From Poa pratensis (lineage: Eukaryota > Streptophyta > Magnoliopsida > Poales > Poaceae), in the NCBI GenBank assembly GCA_947311845.1, contig CAMZMU010000117.1, forward strand, positions 79,719,447-79,783,446: a stretch of 64,000 nucleotides of DNA. Direction: 5' to 3'. The notes under the pieces were generated by a model that was not told where the DNA came from, made no database searches, and saw only the letters and a list, made by a program, of their open reading frames with translations. Positions within the stretch are counted from its first letter, which is position 1; each line of letters starts with the position of its first letter. Made by a program: the position numbers and the translations under genes. Shown one piece after another: positions 45,193-55,900 of the stretch.

Positions 45193-45352
45193 TATTATCT
45201 GGGCGGAAACGATGCCCTTCCAGGGCTCGTGTTACGTGTATATATAGAGAGAAAAGCCCTCTCGCGACATGTACATGGGATACGGTATTGGGTGGTGTAC
45301 TACACCATACCAATACCGTATATGTCTATCGTATTACATATCATGTCTAACA
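45193..45352 (-). repeat. Copia 3' LTR (minus orientation), with hairpin
   Basis: 160 bp. Positions 45280-45321 form a near-perfect inverted repeat, ATACGGTATTGGG...CCAATACCGTAT, that would fold into a strong hairpin in RNA or DNA. The same hairpin is in the other LTR at 49634-49675. Confidence 0.93.
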
Positions 45353-45359
45353 CTCCCCC

Positions 45360-46103
45360 TTAATCTAAACTTCTATGAAGATTTAGATTACGCCTAAATT
45401 CATGAAGATTTCTTACTGGAAGCGGCTTAGTAAAGCCATCAGCAACCTGATCTTTACTTGATATGAACTTGATCTCAAGAAGTTTGCTTGCAACTCTTTC
45501 ACGAACAAAGTGAAAATCAATCTCAATGTGCTTTGTGCGAGCATGAAACACTGGGTTGGCAGACAAATAAGTGGCACCCAAGTTATCACACCACAAACAT
45601 GGTTTTTCTGTCAATTTGACCCCGAGTTCATGGAGAAGTGCTTCAATCCAAATGAGCTCAGCTGTTGCATTTGCCACTGCTTTATATTCAGCTTCTGTAC
45701 TGGAACGAGAGACCGTGGACTGTTTTCGAGCAAGCCAGGAGACCAGATTTGGGCCAACAAATATAGCAAAACCACCTGTGGAACGTCTATCACTTGGATT
45801 TGTAGCTATTTTAACAATAGGACTAAAAGTGTCGTCATAGTCAATGCCATACCTTTGCTTGAATCCCTTTGCAACAAGACGGGCTTTATACCTGTCAATG
45901 GTGCCATCAACACGTCTCTTGATGCGATAGACCCATTTACAGTCAATAATGTTCTTCTTAGAGGTAGGAGAAACAAGATGCCAAGTTTTATTTTGCATGA
46001 GAGCGTCATATTCTTTATTCATTGCTTGACGCCATTGCGGATGATCAAGAGCTTCCGTAAGAGAACGAGGTTCACCTGTGGAAGTGAGAAGACCATACCG
46101 CAC
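45360..46103 (-). pseudogene. Copia RT-RNase H with internal in-frame deletion
   Basis: The frame starts in the RT N-terminus ([50 protein letters not shown]). At about 45800 it jumps directly to the RNase H region ([45 protein letters not shown]). Against the other Copia in this window about 260 residues are missing. They include the YVDD catalytic motif and the first RNase H acidic site. The frame is kept across the junction, but the product cannot be a polymerase. Confidence 0.9.
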
Positions 46104-46724
46104 AACACCACCTTTTGTACCATATTTAACTGTACATCTGTAATAATTTTGGGTTTGCGAATACCATGTTGGAGGCGTGTAGAAACTCCTGCAGGATTAG
46201 AAGATGCAGCACCAAGTTGCACAGCACCAGGCTGCACAGAGGATCCGACCGGAGCAGGGGCGACAGAGGAAGATTCGTCGCCTGCTGACATGGCCGGCTC
46301 GGAGTGGTCAGCAGGAGAATCCTCAGGGCCACAAGACGACGCGCCCGTGGTAGATGTCGGGGACGCGGGTGGCGTGGCAGGCGGCGACTGGGCGGGAGAG
46401 GACCCGTGAGGCGACGCGCATGTGGGCGTAGGCAGGGACCCGACAGCGTCGGCATGCACACACGCGGAAGGATCTTCATTGGGATCGGTGCGCGCACGAT
46501 CCGAGGCGGATGCGGATGCGGCAGGCGGATCACCATCGGAGGCCGCGCTTGTGGACTGTAGCGGCGGAGCTTGTTTTTCATTTTCTGACTCCGTTTCTTG
46601 GTCATTTTCTGTCAATTTTTTTTCTGTGTACTCCAAATCCGAAGCACTGTCATCTACAGCAACTTGTTCCGTATGTTCCTGGCCAGAGTTAGTGACAACA
46701 GGTACAATAGGCAAAGGCATGTAG

Positions 46725-47567
46725 TCATGTGTTTGCGCATTCCGAATCTTTTGGAAGTAGAAGAATTTCAGCTCGAAGTTGCTTGCCAGCATTAGGATGT
46801 AGGGATGCAAAAAGAAAAATGTTTTCATCAAAAACAACATCACGTGAGATATAGACACGTCCTGTGGAGACATCGAGACATTTTACACCTTTGTGCAAAG
46901 GACTATACCCAAGAAAAACACAACGTGTAGAGCGAAAAGCAAGCTTCCTTTTGTTATATGGACGAAGGTTAGGCCAACAAGCACAACCAAAAACACGGAG
47001 AGAGTCATAGTTGGGCTTGGTATGCATAAGTGTTTCAACAGGAGTGTCAAAATTTATGACTTTGCTAGGGAGCAAGTTTATTAGAAACGTGGCCGTAAGG
47101 AAGGCTTCATCCCAATATTTTAAAGGCATGGACGCATTTGCAAGGAGAGACAAGCCAACTTCTACAATATGACGGTGCTTTCTTTTAGCTGAACCATTTT
47201 GCTGATGAGCATGTGGGCATGATACATGATGAGAGATACCAACTTTTTGAAAGAAACTATTTAGCTTTTGATACTCACCACCCCAATCAGTTTGCATGGT
47301 TTTGATTTTTCTATCAAACTTGCGTTCAACAAATTTTTGGAAATTAAGGAAAACTTGGTAAACATCAGAACGATTCTTGAGAAGATAAATCCAAGTGAAC
47401 TTGCTAAAATCATCAATGAAACTCACATAGTATAAATGTTTGCCAACAGAAGCGGGTGCTGGACCCCATACATCAGAAAACACTTGTTCCAAAGGAACAG
47501 TGGATACACTAGTGGAAATAGGATATGGCAACTGATGACTTTTAGCTAACTGACAGGCATCACACAC
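46725..47567 (-). pseudogene. Copia integrase
   Basis: A 280-codon frame holding the end of the HHCC zinc region (CDACQLAKSHQLPYP), the integrase core (YYVSFIDDFSKFTWIYLL, TDWGGEYQKLN, GSAKRKHRHIVEVGLSLLA) and the downstream WPNLRPYNKRKLAFRSTRCV and YISRDVVFDE block. The catalytic D, D and E positions are visible (FIDDFS; QTDWGGE; RKHRHIVE). It is the best-preserved part of the element, but is separated by frame breaks from protease and RT. Confidence 0.85.
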
Positions 47568-48079
47568 ATGAGCATTATTTCTGGTGTATGAGAAAGTTCA
47601 TTTTTCCTAAGGATTTGTTGAACCACAAAAGAAGAGGGGTGGCCTAAGTGACGATGCCATGTAGAAGATGATGACGGCTTTATTGTGATAAAAGCATGCT
47701 TGGAGGACCCACTGGAGACAGGCACTAGGGGATAAAGGTCTCCACGACATGGACCCTCAAACAGAGTGTCCTTTGTTACCTGATCCTTGATCAAAAAGAA
47801 AAAATGATGAAATTCGATGAAAACATCATTATCACGTGTAAGTTTATGAACAGATAACAGATTTTTGGAAGTGCTAGGAACATGTAGAATGTTATTGAGA
47901 TGTAAGGAACTATTGGGAGTATGCAAAACAGAATGACCAACATGAGAGATTTGCATACCATGTCCATTTGCCGTGTGAACCTGCTCACGGCCTTTGTACT
48001 TCTCGTGTGTCGACAGCTTGCTCAACTCGCCTGTGATGTGGTCGGTGGCACCGGTGTCGGGGTACCAGTTGGTATCCAC
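47546..48079 (-). pseudogene. Copia protease and GAG-pre-integrase region
   Basis: Reads NWYPDTGATDHITGELSKL (protease active site DTGA), LRNILHVP-like LNNILHVPSTSKNLLSVH, and the pre-integrase block TWHRHLGHPS. It overlaps the integrase frame at its end, so one frameshift separates them. The 48022-48771 frame upstream holds the Gag C-terminus. Confidence 0.85.
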
Positions 48080-49191
48080 ACCATAGGAGGCGACGTTGGC
48101 AGTCTTGTCAGGAGTGTCACTATCATCATCTGAATCATCACGTCATGCTGGTAGCGCCACCAGCATTCACTGGCAGGATGTCCATGAATCTTGCAAATTT
48201 GGCAAGTGATATCAACATAAGGTGTGGGAGCACGATCTCGGCGGCGTCCGTCATCACGGCGCCGACCACCGTCACGACGACCACCATCTCCACGGCGGTA
48301 GTCATCTCCACGATGATAGTCCATGCGGCGGTCACCGTCACGGCGACCACCATCAGTGCGGCGGCCATCCCGGCGACCATCACGGTCATCACCACGGCCG
48401 CGGTAGGGGCGGTCGCGGTCATCATCTCCACGGCGGGAGCCGCGGTCACGGTCGTCATCACGACGGTAACCACGGTCATCATCAGCAGCACGGCCGCGGT
48501 CACCACTGCGGGTGCGGCTGTCTCCACGGCCACGGCGAGCCAGATTGACCGACGTGGTGAAAGAATCGCCGGTTTCCTGGAGCATGGTCTGGCGGAGATC
48601 ATGAGCATATATCTGATCATATAAATCATCTAGAGTGGTACTCGGATTGCCATGTACAGCAGCAACAACATCATTGTATGATCCATCAAGCCCATTGAGT
48701 ATGTAACCTATAAGCTCTCCCTCATCTACCTCTTTTCCTAGAGAAATCAACTCAGTACTAAAACTCTTCATCTTAGCAAAGTATTGGCGGCTGTCAAGGA
48801 GTTTTTCTTTGTACTATTGAGTGAACCACGAAGGTGATTCACCTTGGCCATAGATTGGGTGGAAAACATGTTTGTAAAGACAGACCAAACGGCTTGGGAG
48901 GATTCTATGCCAACTACATGTGCAAGGATATCAGGAGAAAAAGAGTTGTTGAGATAACTTAACACGGCTTGATCATGGGCAATCCAGGCAGCAAATTCGG
49001 GGTTGGGGATCTTCTTCGTGGCCTCTCTCCATCTGCGACCTCCAGGAACCGCGCCGGAGCACGGTGAGTTGAGCACCGCGGAGAGCAGGGAACACCAGCG
49101 TTTTCCAGAACAGAAAGTTCCCACGCTGCAGTTTTTGGGACGGAGGAGCTCCAAGCTGAGCGGCGACCGACGGCATCGATGAAGACGCCAT
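48022..49191 (-). pseudogene. Copia Gag
   Basis: The start MASSSMPSVAAQLGAPPSQK lies at 49191. After a frame change the frame continues AAWIAHDQAVLSYLNNSFSP, DILAHVV and MFSTQSMAKVNHLRGSLNS. A further change leads to the 48771-48022 frame with LGKEVDEGELIGYILNGLD and a long Arg/Asp/Gly-rich repeat (RRDDDRDRG, GGRRDGGRRRDDGRR). It ends with the CCHC knuckle CQICKIHGHPASECWW near 48200-48155. Gag packages the element RNA. The Arg/Asp/Gly tract is expanded, as it also is in the other Copia. Confidence 0.85.
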
Positions 49192-49534
49192 GCGGACGCG
49201 GCAAATGACGTGTGGATGTGTGGGTTTTGGGAGCGGCGGCGGCAGTAGATACGGCGGCGGCTGGTTGTAGTTGTAGGCGGCGGCAGTAGATGCGGCGGCG
49301 GCAGTTTTGGATGTAGGGTTTTGGGTTTTTGGTTTTGATCTATGTGCGGCGGCAGCAACAGAAGGATGCAGCAGCGGCTCTGGCTGTAGTTTTAGGTTTT
49401 GGGGTGTGCGGGCGGCGGCAGCAGAGGGCTGAGGCGGCGGCGGGTTTGTACGCGGCGGCGGCAGACTGCAAGATCGGCGGCGGCGGCAGAAAAATTTGGA
49501 TCGCTTGGCGGCGGCTAGGTTGGGAAGAGGCGTA

Positions 49535-49546
49535 GCTCTGATACCA
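49535..49546 (-). promoter_or_regulatory. Primer-binding site, initiator-Met tRNA type
   Basis: GCTCTGATACCA on the plus strand is TGGTATCAGAGC on the minus strand, directly inside the 5' LTR. Confidence 0.93.
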
Positions 49547-49706
49547 TATTATCTGGGCGGAAACGATGCCTTTCCAGAGCTCGTGTTACGTGTATATATA
49601 GAGAGAAAAGCCCTCTCGAGGCATGTACATGGGATACGGTATTGGGTGGTGTACTACACCATACCAATACCGTATATGTCTATCGTATTACATATCATGT
49701 CTAACA
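49547..49706 (-). repeat. Copia 5' LTR (minus orientation)
   Basis: 160 bp; a run of TATATATA on the minus strand is the likely TATA element. It differs from the other LTR at four positions. Confidence 0.93.
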
Positions 49707-49711
49707 CGGGC

Positions 49712-49890
49712 GACTGCAACTAAATCGTCGACACGCTCGGCGAGGCTGTTTGAGGGCTGCGACAAGGCCTACGTGCTCAGGTTTTCGACAGCAGTGTCAG
49801 ATCAGCAAGTCCCGCACATGCCTCCAAATATGTGGACAAAAGAAGCTAGAGGTCTCAGTTTCAGTTGGATGCAGCGGCAAGACAAATGAA
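49712..49890 (+). pseudogene. Unrecognised reading frame, right half
   Basis: Continues the frame of 45023-45192 after the Copia: STRSARLFEGCDKAYVLRFS, TAVSDQQVPHMPPNMWTKEA and RGLSFSWMQRQDK, then TGA near 49887. The family is unknown to me. Confidence 0.35.
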
Positions 49891-49934
49891 GGAACACTTC
49901 AGCGAAATGGGTTTCGACCTTCTTTTTTTGGTAA

Positions 49935-50480
49935 ATGAGACCTTTCGATTTTACATATGAAGTACCTAGGCTGATTGCTGGGGTGAGTTATACAATGAGT
50001 TGCAAGGCTGGTGGATTCCTGTTTCTCTATTTGGCTCGCAGCTCTGTCCACCTCGCCTCGGATCCACAAATGATAGAAGTTGGCAAACCACAAAACCGTC
50101 CGGCAGCCTTGCCGGATCAACCTATTGTCCTCAAAGCACCCACAGTGTTGTCAAATGCAGCTGCGCATTTCTTCGTTTGGCACCGGTGCCAAGCACTAAT
50201 GAAAGGGCTTTCACCTAATCTCGTTTTGACGGCAGGCATGCGAAATTCTGGACAGATAACTGTTCCCAAGTGGAAGATCTATTCGTGATACAGTGCCCGT
50301 CTTATTCAGCTTCCTCCAAGCCTGGCATATGTATCTCGACCGTCGGTTATCGCGATTGGACGTCCAAGATTTTGCATTAAATGGGTTGAACATTCAACAC
50401 ATTCAAGGACAAATCTCATCTGTTCATTCGCGGGAACAGACGATCAGAGATAAGCGTTTTGCGCCAAATGAGTTGTAGAA
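49935..50480. repeat. Dispersed module copy (paralogous to 53950-54910)
   Basis: Shares with 54000-54140 blocks such as CTGTTTCTCTA, CAGCTCT.TCCACCT, GATCCACAAATGATAG and GGCAGCCTTGCCG, and with 54862-54905 GCACCCAC.GTGTT and CATTTCTTC. One plus-strand frame keeps DPQM-I-VGKPQ in both copies, so the ancestor may have been coding. I recognise no family. Confidence 0.5.
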
Positions 50481-50485
50481 TCTCA

Positions 50486-51425
50486 TAACCCCTCCGTGGC
50501 CTCAACTCTTGCAAACCGCAGATCGATCAAGGACATCTCCGAGGACATCTCCACTCGTGATTTGGCGCAATATCTTCAGCTTCGAGATATCGTCAGCGAG
50601 GTGGTGTTAACCACCGGGCAGCACGACAAGGCGACTTGGCGCCTCTCCTTTTTTTTTCCCGATAAGTGGCGCCTCTCCTGTGAGGCTGTGATGGCTCCTT
50701 CTCGGTTAGCTCCGCCAACTGGTTGTTTTTTCGTGGCTAGCACTCGCTTCGCCTGCGCCAAATCAATCTGGAAGTCTATGAACTGTAAATTCTTCATGTC
50801 GCTGGAGGTGCATACACGGTGTCTCACTGCCCATAATCTGACCCGCCGCCTGTGGCTGGGTCTCAACCGAAAAAACTCTCTGTAAATGTAAAGACCAGTC
50901 CTCGAACGAAAGCTGCACCCATCTATTCGTCCACTGCCGTTTCTCGCAGCAGGTTTGGTGCCGCTTTCTTGCCTTGACACGTGCTGACTTCCCTATCCCA
51001 AGCGAATTTTTCTCGTCTACTGAAGATTGGTGGCTGACGTGCTGACGAGCTCTTAAAAATCTACGGCGAGACTTTGAAACGGTGACCATCCTTGTTCACT
51101 GGCGGATTTGGAACGAGCGGAGCTCCCGCATTTTTCAGCAGCTACACACCACCGTCGACCGTCTCTTTCAGCTGATGATTGATGATCGCCAGCCTGATCT
51201 GGAGATGGCTGGCTGCGTTGCTGCATTTTAGTCGTCCTAGCGAGTTCTGCCGGACTGTAGCCTCTTGATTTCTGGAGGTTTTGCTGGTTGTTTGTAACAC
51301 GACGCTTGGAGGGTGGGGCACCGGCACGCTTGAGCTCCTGCTTGCGGCGCGATGGTAGAATACTGCTTCGATGTTGTGGTAGAATACTGCTTTGTGGTTT
51401 TTTAGGGGTTTTTTTTGTTAAAATT
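50486..51425 (+). mobile_element. LINE 3' fragment, plus strand
   Basis: Plus-strand frame from 50496: ASTLANRRSIKDISEDISTR, DLAQYLQLRDIV, GQHDKATWRLS, then IWKSMNCKFFMSLEVHTRCL and TAHNLTRRLWL. This is the block before and at the start of zf-RVT in plant LINEs. Later parts are in other frames. A 3' UTR-like end lies near 51395-51425. A short poly-T insertion at 50649-50666 breaks the coding part. Confidence 0.7.
50637..50679. repeat. Target-site duplication around a bare poly-T insertion
   Basis: TGGCGCCTCTCCT occurs at 50637-50649 and 50667-50679. Between the copies are eight more T and CCCGATAAG. As at 6006-6063, the insertion is little more than a reversed poly(A) tail, here inside an older LINE fragment. 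Confidence 0.7.
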
Positions 51426-51724
51426 CTTTGGCTTCCATAGTCAACCGGCTAGTCAACTTGCCACGTCAGCGCACAACACGTTTAGTGATTGGCGCACAAC
51501 AACATACGACTTGAGTGACTAAACTGTTCATCGTGGACAAATTCGGTACCAATGGTACAATATATCTCATTCCAGAATTAGGAAAAATAGATCAAATAAA
51601 AGACTAATTACGTGGAGCCTTTTGATTCTTTCCCAATAGGGGAATTCAACTTCTGTTCTAAGTTGTAGGGAGACATATCAAACAGTCATGACAGTTTGAC
51701 ACAAACAGCACTCGATGAATTCTC

Positions 51725-52525
51725 GAGTTAATTGCACAGGCGGTCACACAACTTATAGCGTATGTGCACTGAACATTTGGGTGTATTTTGGTCAACAACT
51801 GGACACGTCATCCGGTTTCTGGTTTTCAAACCCCTGGTGTAATATCAGGAGGACTGTTTTGCAAAAATCCTGGCATGGGCACGCCATGGAGGTGTTCGAC
51901 GAAATGCCGCGTAGGACCGTGGGGTCGGGAGCATGCCCAGGAGCGCTCGAGCGCCGGACGGGCGCTGCCGCCGCGCCCTTGCTCGCCCGAGCGCCGGATG
52001 GGAGCCGCCTCCGCGCCCCTGCTCACGCCCGTGCTCGCCGGACCGGCCGGGCGCCACGAGCGCCGCCTGCCCATGCTCGCCCATGCGTCGGCTGGGTGCC
52101 GCCGCCGCGGCCTGAGCGCCGCTGCTTCCTCGCACGTGCGCCGCCCCTGCTCGCCCGTGCGCCGGTCGGGAATCGCCGCCGCGGCCCGAGCGCATTGCTC
52201 GCCCGTGCGCCGGCCGAGAGCCGCCACCGCGGCCCGAGCGCCGCTCGCACCCTGCTCGCTCGTGCGCCGGCCGGGCGTCCCCGCTCGCGCCAGCTTCATC
52301 CCGAGCAGCGTGGCCAACCACTACGGCGGATATTTGCAATATAGCCCTTCTATTATTACACGATGGGTTTTTCTGAAAGGTTCCTGTCAAAACCAGATGA
52401 CATGTCCGGTTTTTTAGCAAAATGCACCCAGATGTTCAATTGTGTGACCAAAAATCCAGTTTTTCAGATGTGTGACCTAGGTGCACATACGCGACGAGTT
52501 GTGTGACCGTCAGTGCAATTAACTC
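51725..52525. mobile_element. Pack-MULE-like element, 801 bp
   Basis: Terminal inverted repeats of 45 bp begin GAGTTAATTGCAC on both sides and differ at five positions. The flanks TGAATTCTC (51716-51724) and TAAATTCTC (52526-52534) are a 9-bp duplication with one mismatch, the Mutator-like signature. The interior 51890-52310 is very GC-rich, unlike its AT-rich surroundings. It holds imperfect ~50-bp repeats of a CTCGCCCGTGCGCCGG unit. Near its start a plus-strand frame reads AMEVFDEMPRRTV, the motif that begins many pentatricopeptide repeats. I infer a captured gene fragment later expanded by slippage. Confidence 0.8.
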
Positions 52526-52534
52526 TAAATTCTC

Positions 52535-53945
52535 TGCCAGGAAGCAATCTTTTACAACCAAAAGCTCAAATCAATCGAACTAGTCAGAGCTGAATCGTAC
52601 ACAATATGTTTGACAGACTAAACCATCTGATGTAAAGTAGCAGCCAAACAACAGCGTGATCATTCAAAATGTTATTTTACATCACCGGAAGTGTCCAGCT
52701 CCAACATGTGATCTATTTTAGAGCACGAGGCTCCTAGAAGGTGATGTATTTTAATCACTCAAACTTATTCTTCTCCGTTGATCTCGATATGGACGGCTCC
52801 TCTGTCTAGACTGGTGGAGTCGGTGAGGCAGCACGTAGCCTTGGTTGCGCTGCCGTCTCGTCCCATTGGAATGGTGGCCTTCTTCTTCCAACCCCTCTTC
52901 TTCCAATGCCGGCAGTGGTGGGGGCGGGAGGGTCGCGCTGACGGCGGGAATGGGGCCAGGGACGGGCGCGGCAGCAGCGGGGACGGTGCCCGGCATCGGC
53001 GGAGGCGGGTGATTGCCGGCCGGCGGCCGATCGTGGGCGGCGCATGGGTGAGGTGAAAGTTCAGATTGGCCCCTTGGTGATGTATATTTACATCGCGAAG
53101 GCCAATTTTTGCATCGCCTCCTAATTTTTTTGCCAAAAAATATATATATCACGGGTTGTTGTTGGACACCATTTTTAGGCCTCTGATGATGTAAAAAGCG
53201 GTTAAATCCATGCTCTGACGCTAACATGCCAATTAAACCAATTACATTAATGGCTTTTTTTTCAGGAATGACGGTACGGTGTTTGACCTTTTTTCGCATA
53301 TGTTTTCCAAGCGGAATTGCCCGAGGGAAATTTTGTTAGGCATATTGAGAGAATGCCTTACATAATGGTATTGTTGTAGGCATTTTAAAAAAAGTGCCTC
53401 AAAAGATCATTACATTATTAGGAGTTTTAAAAATGCCCCAAAAAAAAGTTTTGGCTGGCATTATTTGAAAAGTGTCCTAAACTTGTTTTTTCTGGGTACG
53501 TTTTACAAATGCCTCAACACAAGTGTCCCAGACAATAAAACATGACATAGTGTCAGCGAGATGGGTTTCCAGTACCCGTACTCAATAGGGGGGTATCGAC
53601 CCGGAAAATCTAAATGGAAGCCGAGCTACATCGTGTATTTTTACCTGCGAAAAAAAAGACAAATACGTATAATTGGATTGGTGAACAGCACGGTGAGAAA
53701 ATTTTCTAATTTTGTCAGATTTATCAGTTTTGTGTAGCCCAGAATAATAAGAAGTATCCTTGACACTTTACACAATATTAGATCTCGACTTTACCTACAT
53801 TTAGGATTTTTGTCCGATTTTTTAAAAACACAACAATATAGATTCAAGTTGTTTTAGAAACCGAGCTACATGTATCTCGGCCTCCAAAATGCCACGCTCA
53901 GTGTCGACCTTTCTTTTGATTTTTTTGGAAACAAGACCTTCTGAT
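52535..53945. other. Unassigned DNA with GATGTAAA inverted motifs and GGCATTTT repeats
   Basis: No gene is supported. Between 52628 and 53200 TTTTACATCA and TGATGTAA(AA) recur in both orientations around a GC-rich core (52850-53050), which resembles an old DNA transposon whose ends I cannot fix. From 53330 to 53530, AGGCATTTT and AGTGCCTCAAA / ATGCCTCA recur like subterminal repeats of yet another element. Confidence 0.4.
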
Positions 53946-53949
53946 ACAC

Positions 53950-54960
53950 CTTGCCACAGGCTAATTGCTTGTTAGTTATGAAGTACCCAGGCTAATTGCT
54001 TGTTAGTTATAGAATGAGTTGCGGCGCTAGCAGAATCTCTGTTTCTCTACTTGACACAGCTCTATCCACCTTGCCGGGATCCACAAATGATAGTCGTTGG
54101 CAAGCCACAAAAACCGTCGGGCAGCCTTGCCGCGGATCCGGTACAAGAATTTTGCCTTCTTTGTTTCGGGCCACGCTCGGCAGAGCGGACACCACCTGGA
54201 ACCTCTTCAGTTCGGAAACTTACCGACAGCTAGTCGTCCTTCACAGCCCCCATCGGGCATCGGTTCGAAAACTAGTAGATACAAAAAGGAGGAGAGACCA
54301 TTAGGTCCAAACAGCAATGGTTGCCTCGTTCCCAATGTCTCCAATTCCAAAAATAAAAATCTCATGTTTCTACCCCGGTCGTTCTCGTCTCATCTCTCAA
54401 TGCCAGCGGACTACTTTTTCTTCTTCTAGGATGCGACCTATAGCAGCTGAAACTTGTGTCTGGAATCTTGACTAGTAGAGCTTGACAAGGCTTGGATGAT
54501 CAACATCGACCAATATATATGCACACACGACATTGTCTGCATGAGTTGAAAGTTGTCCTGGGGGCTTACTACTGTAGTATGCCCTTTACTGTCTTTTTAC
54601 TTTAGGCTTCGGCCCTGTCCTGTTTTACTTCTCCTATATCAATATAAAAGGCAAAACTTTTGCCTGGGGTTTCGAAATAGTATTTCGCATTGATCCGTGC
54701 ATAACTTAGTAAAGAGATGAGAGTGCACGCTTCTAACTTGACTGATTGGCAGTGTACTGTAAAGCTTTATGGGTATAGGCTTGGGCCTGCATTTAGATGT
54801 GTAGGGGAAAATGATCTAACCTCAATGGTAGTTGGTATGAGCATGGCCGTTTGTAGTCGCGTGAAAAGCACCCACGGTGTTTGTCAATGCAGGTGCCCAT
54901 TTCTTCCTTTTGAATGGGTGCCAAACCTAATTTTTTCGCTAAGTTTGCAAGAGCGGTATT
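53950..54960. repeat. Dispersed module copy
   Basis: Homologous in blocks to 49935-50480 and, from 54480 to 54730, to 33080-33190. CAGGCTAATTGCTTGTTAGT occurs twice in a row (53957 and 53990), a small tandem duplication. Frames are short and broken. Confidence 0.5.
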
Positions 54961-55900
54961 AGTGGTTAATTTACTTTGTGATGTTCATTTAATTTACTGC
55001 CGGTGGCGACGGATACATCTTGCTAGCTAGAAGAAAACGGGTCGTGACCGGCCGACGGTGTCACAACGAATATTTAGTTGCTAAAAATACAGCTTAAAAT
55101 AAAAAAAATCATATGGTTGCTTAATAGAAAGGTCTTACTTACAATTTACAAAAGATAACCTTGCAAAGAGAAATTGATAAGGTAATACTAATTGCCCTTT
55201 TTTTGGCGACAATGAGATTATATAACATTTGTTTATCTCCTGCCCTTTTGCAAAATTTGATTGGCGTGGTGTGTTTTGTTCTTACAATATCCACCCCCTA
55301 CCAATGTTCACTAATATGTTAGGGAATTGTTCGAATGGGATTGATAAAAAGAATAAGTCTAGGATTTGTATCGATGTTTCAGTTATTTGTTGATCTATTT
55401 GAAATGGTAGAAACAACCTGTTTTTTATTAGGAATGAAACTTTTCATGTCTTACATGATATCCATATGAAGGTGCACTAGATCCAGCTGTGGGCTTTCAT
55501 GTTTCCTTCGGACCAGCGCGAACTTATGATTTCTAGATGCACAAGACTCTTGTTGGTGGCACAGGATTTTTTCCCGTCATACGTGGCAGCATATTAGTCG
55601 AAATTTCATAATTGCTTTTTCTTTGTTCTTGCCAGTTGAGGATTGTAACAATCTTTTGTGATTGCTTAGATGTAAAACTTTAATACTCATGAATTTCATA
55701 ATAAATGGTTATGCAAAGGCTAGGGTTTTCTCCCCCTTAAAGAAATGTCACTCAAAATGATTAAGCCTGTTAAAATGGCTAGGCTAGCATTAACATGAAG
55801 CAACGGTCTGGTAAAATGCATAATAACTAGCCAGCGGCAGGGGAGCCGATGGTGCAGAAGCTAATTAAGCCCACATTGGAAGATAAGCGCCATGTAGAGC
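54961..55900. other. Unassigned AT-rich DNA
   Basis: I see no reading frame, terminal repeat or RNA gene that can be supported. Confidence 0.4.

Larger units (their letters stand above)
45193..49706 (-). mobile_element. Copia LTR retrotransposon, minus strand, 4514 bp
   Basis: LTRs of 160 bp lie at 45193-45352 and 49547-49706, with four differences between them. The 5-bp duplication CGGGC is at 45188-45192 and 49707-49711. On the minus strand the primer site TGGTATCAGAGC (49546-49535) follows the 5' LTR. Gag, protease, integrase and a deleted RT-RNase H follow in Copia order. The LTR end that should read CA reads TA. It interrupts an unrecognised open frame. Confidence 0.95.

Noticed and set aside
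45510..46724. Plus-strand frame of 299 codons and neighbours
   Set aside because: They are antisense to the Copia RT and integrase linker and have no domain.
48145..48624. Long plus-strand frame of Thr/Ala/Val repeats and a His/Gly-rich frame
   Set aside because: Both are shadows of the Arg/Asp/Gly-rich Gag tract of the minus-strand Copia.
51715..52344. A 209-codon frame as a real gene
   Set aside because: It begins in the target duplication and TIR, and most of it is a translated GC-rich minisatellite. I treat it as transposon cargo.
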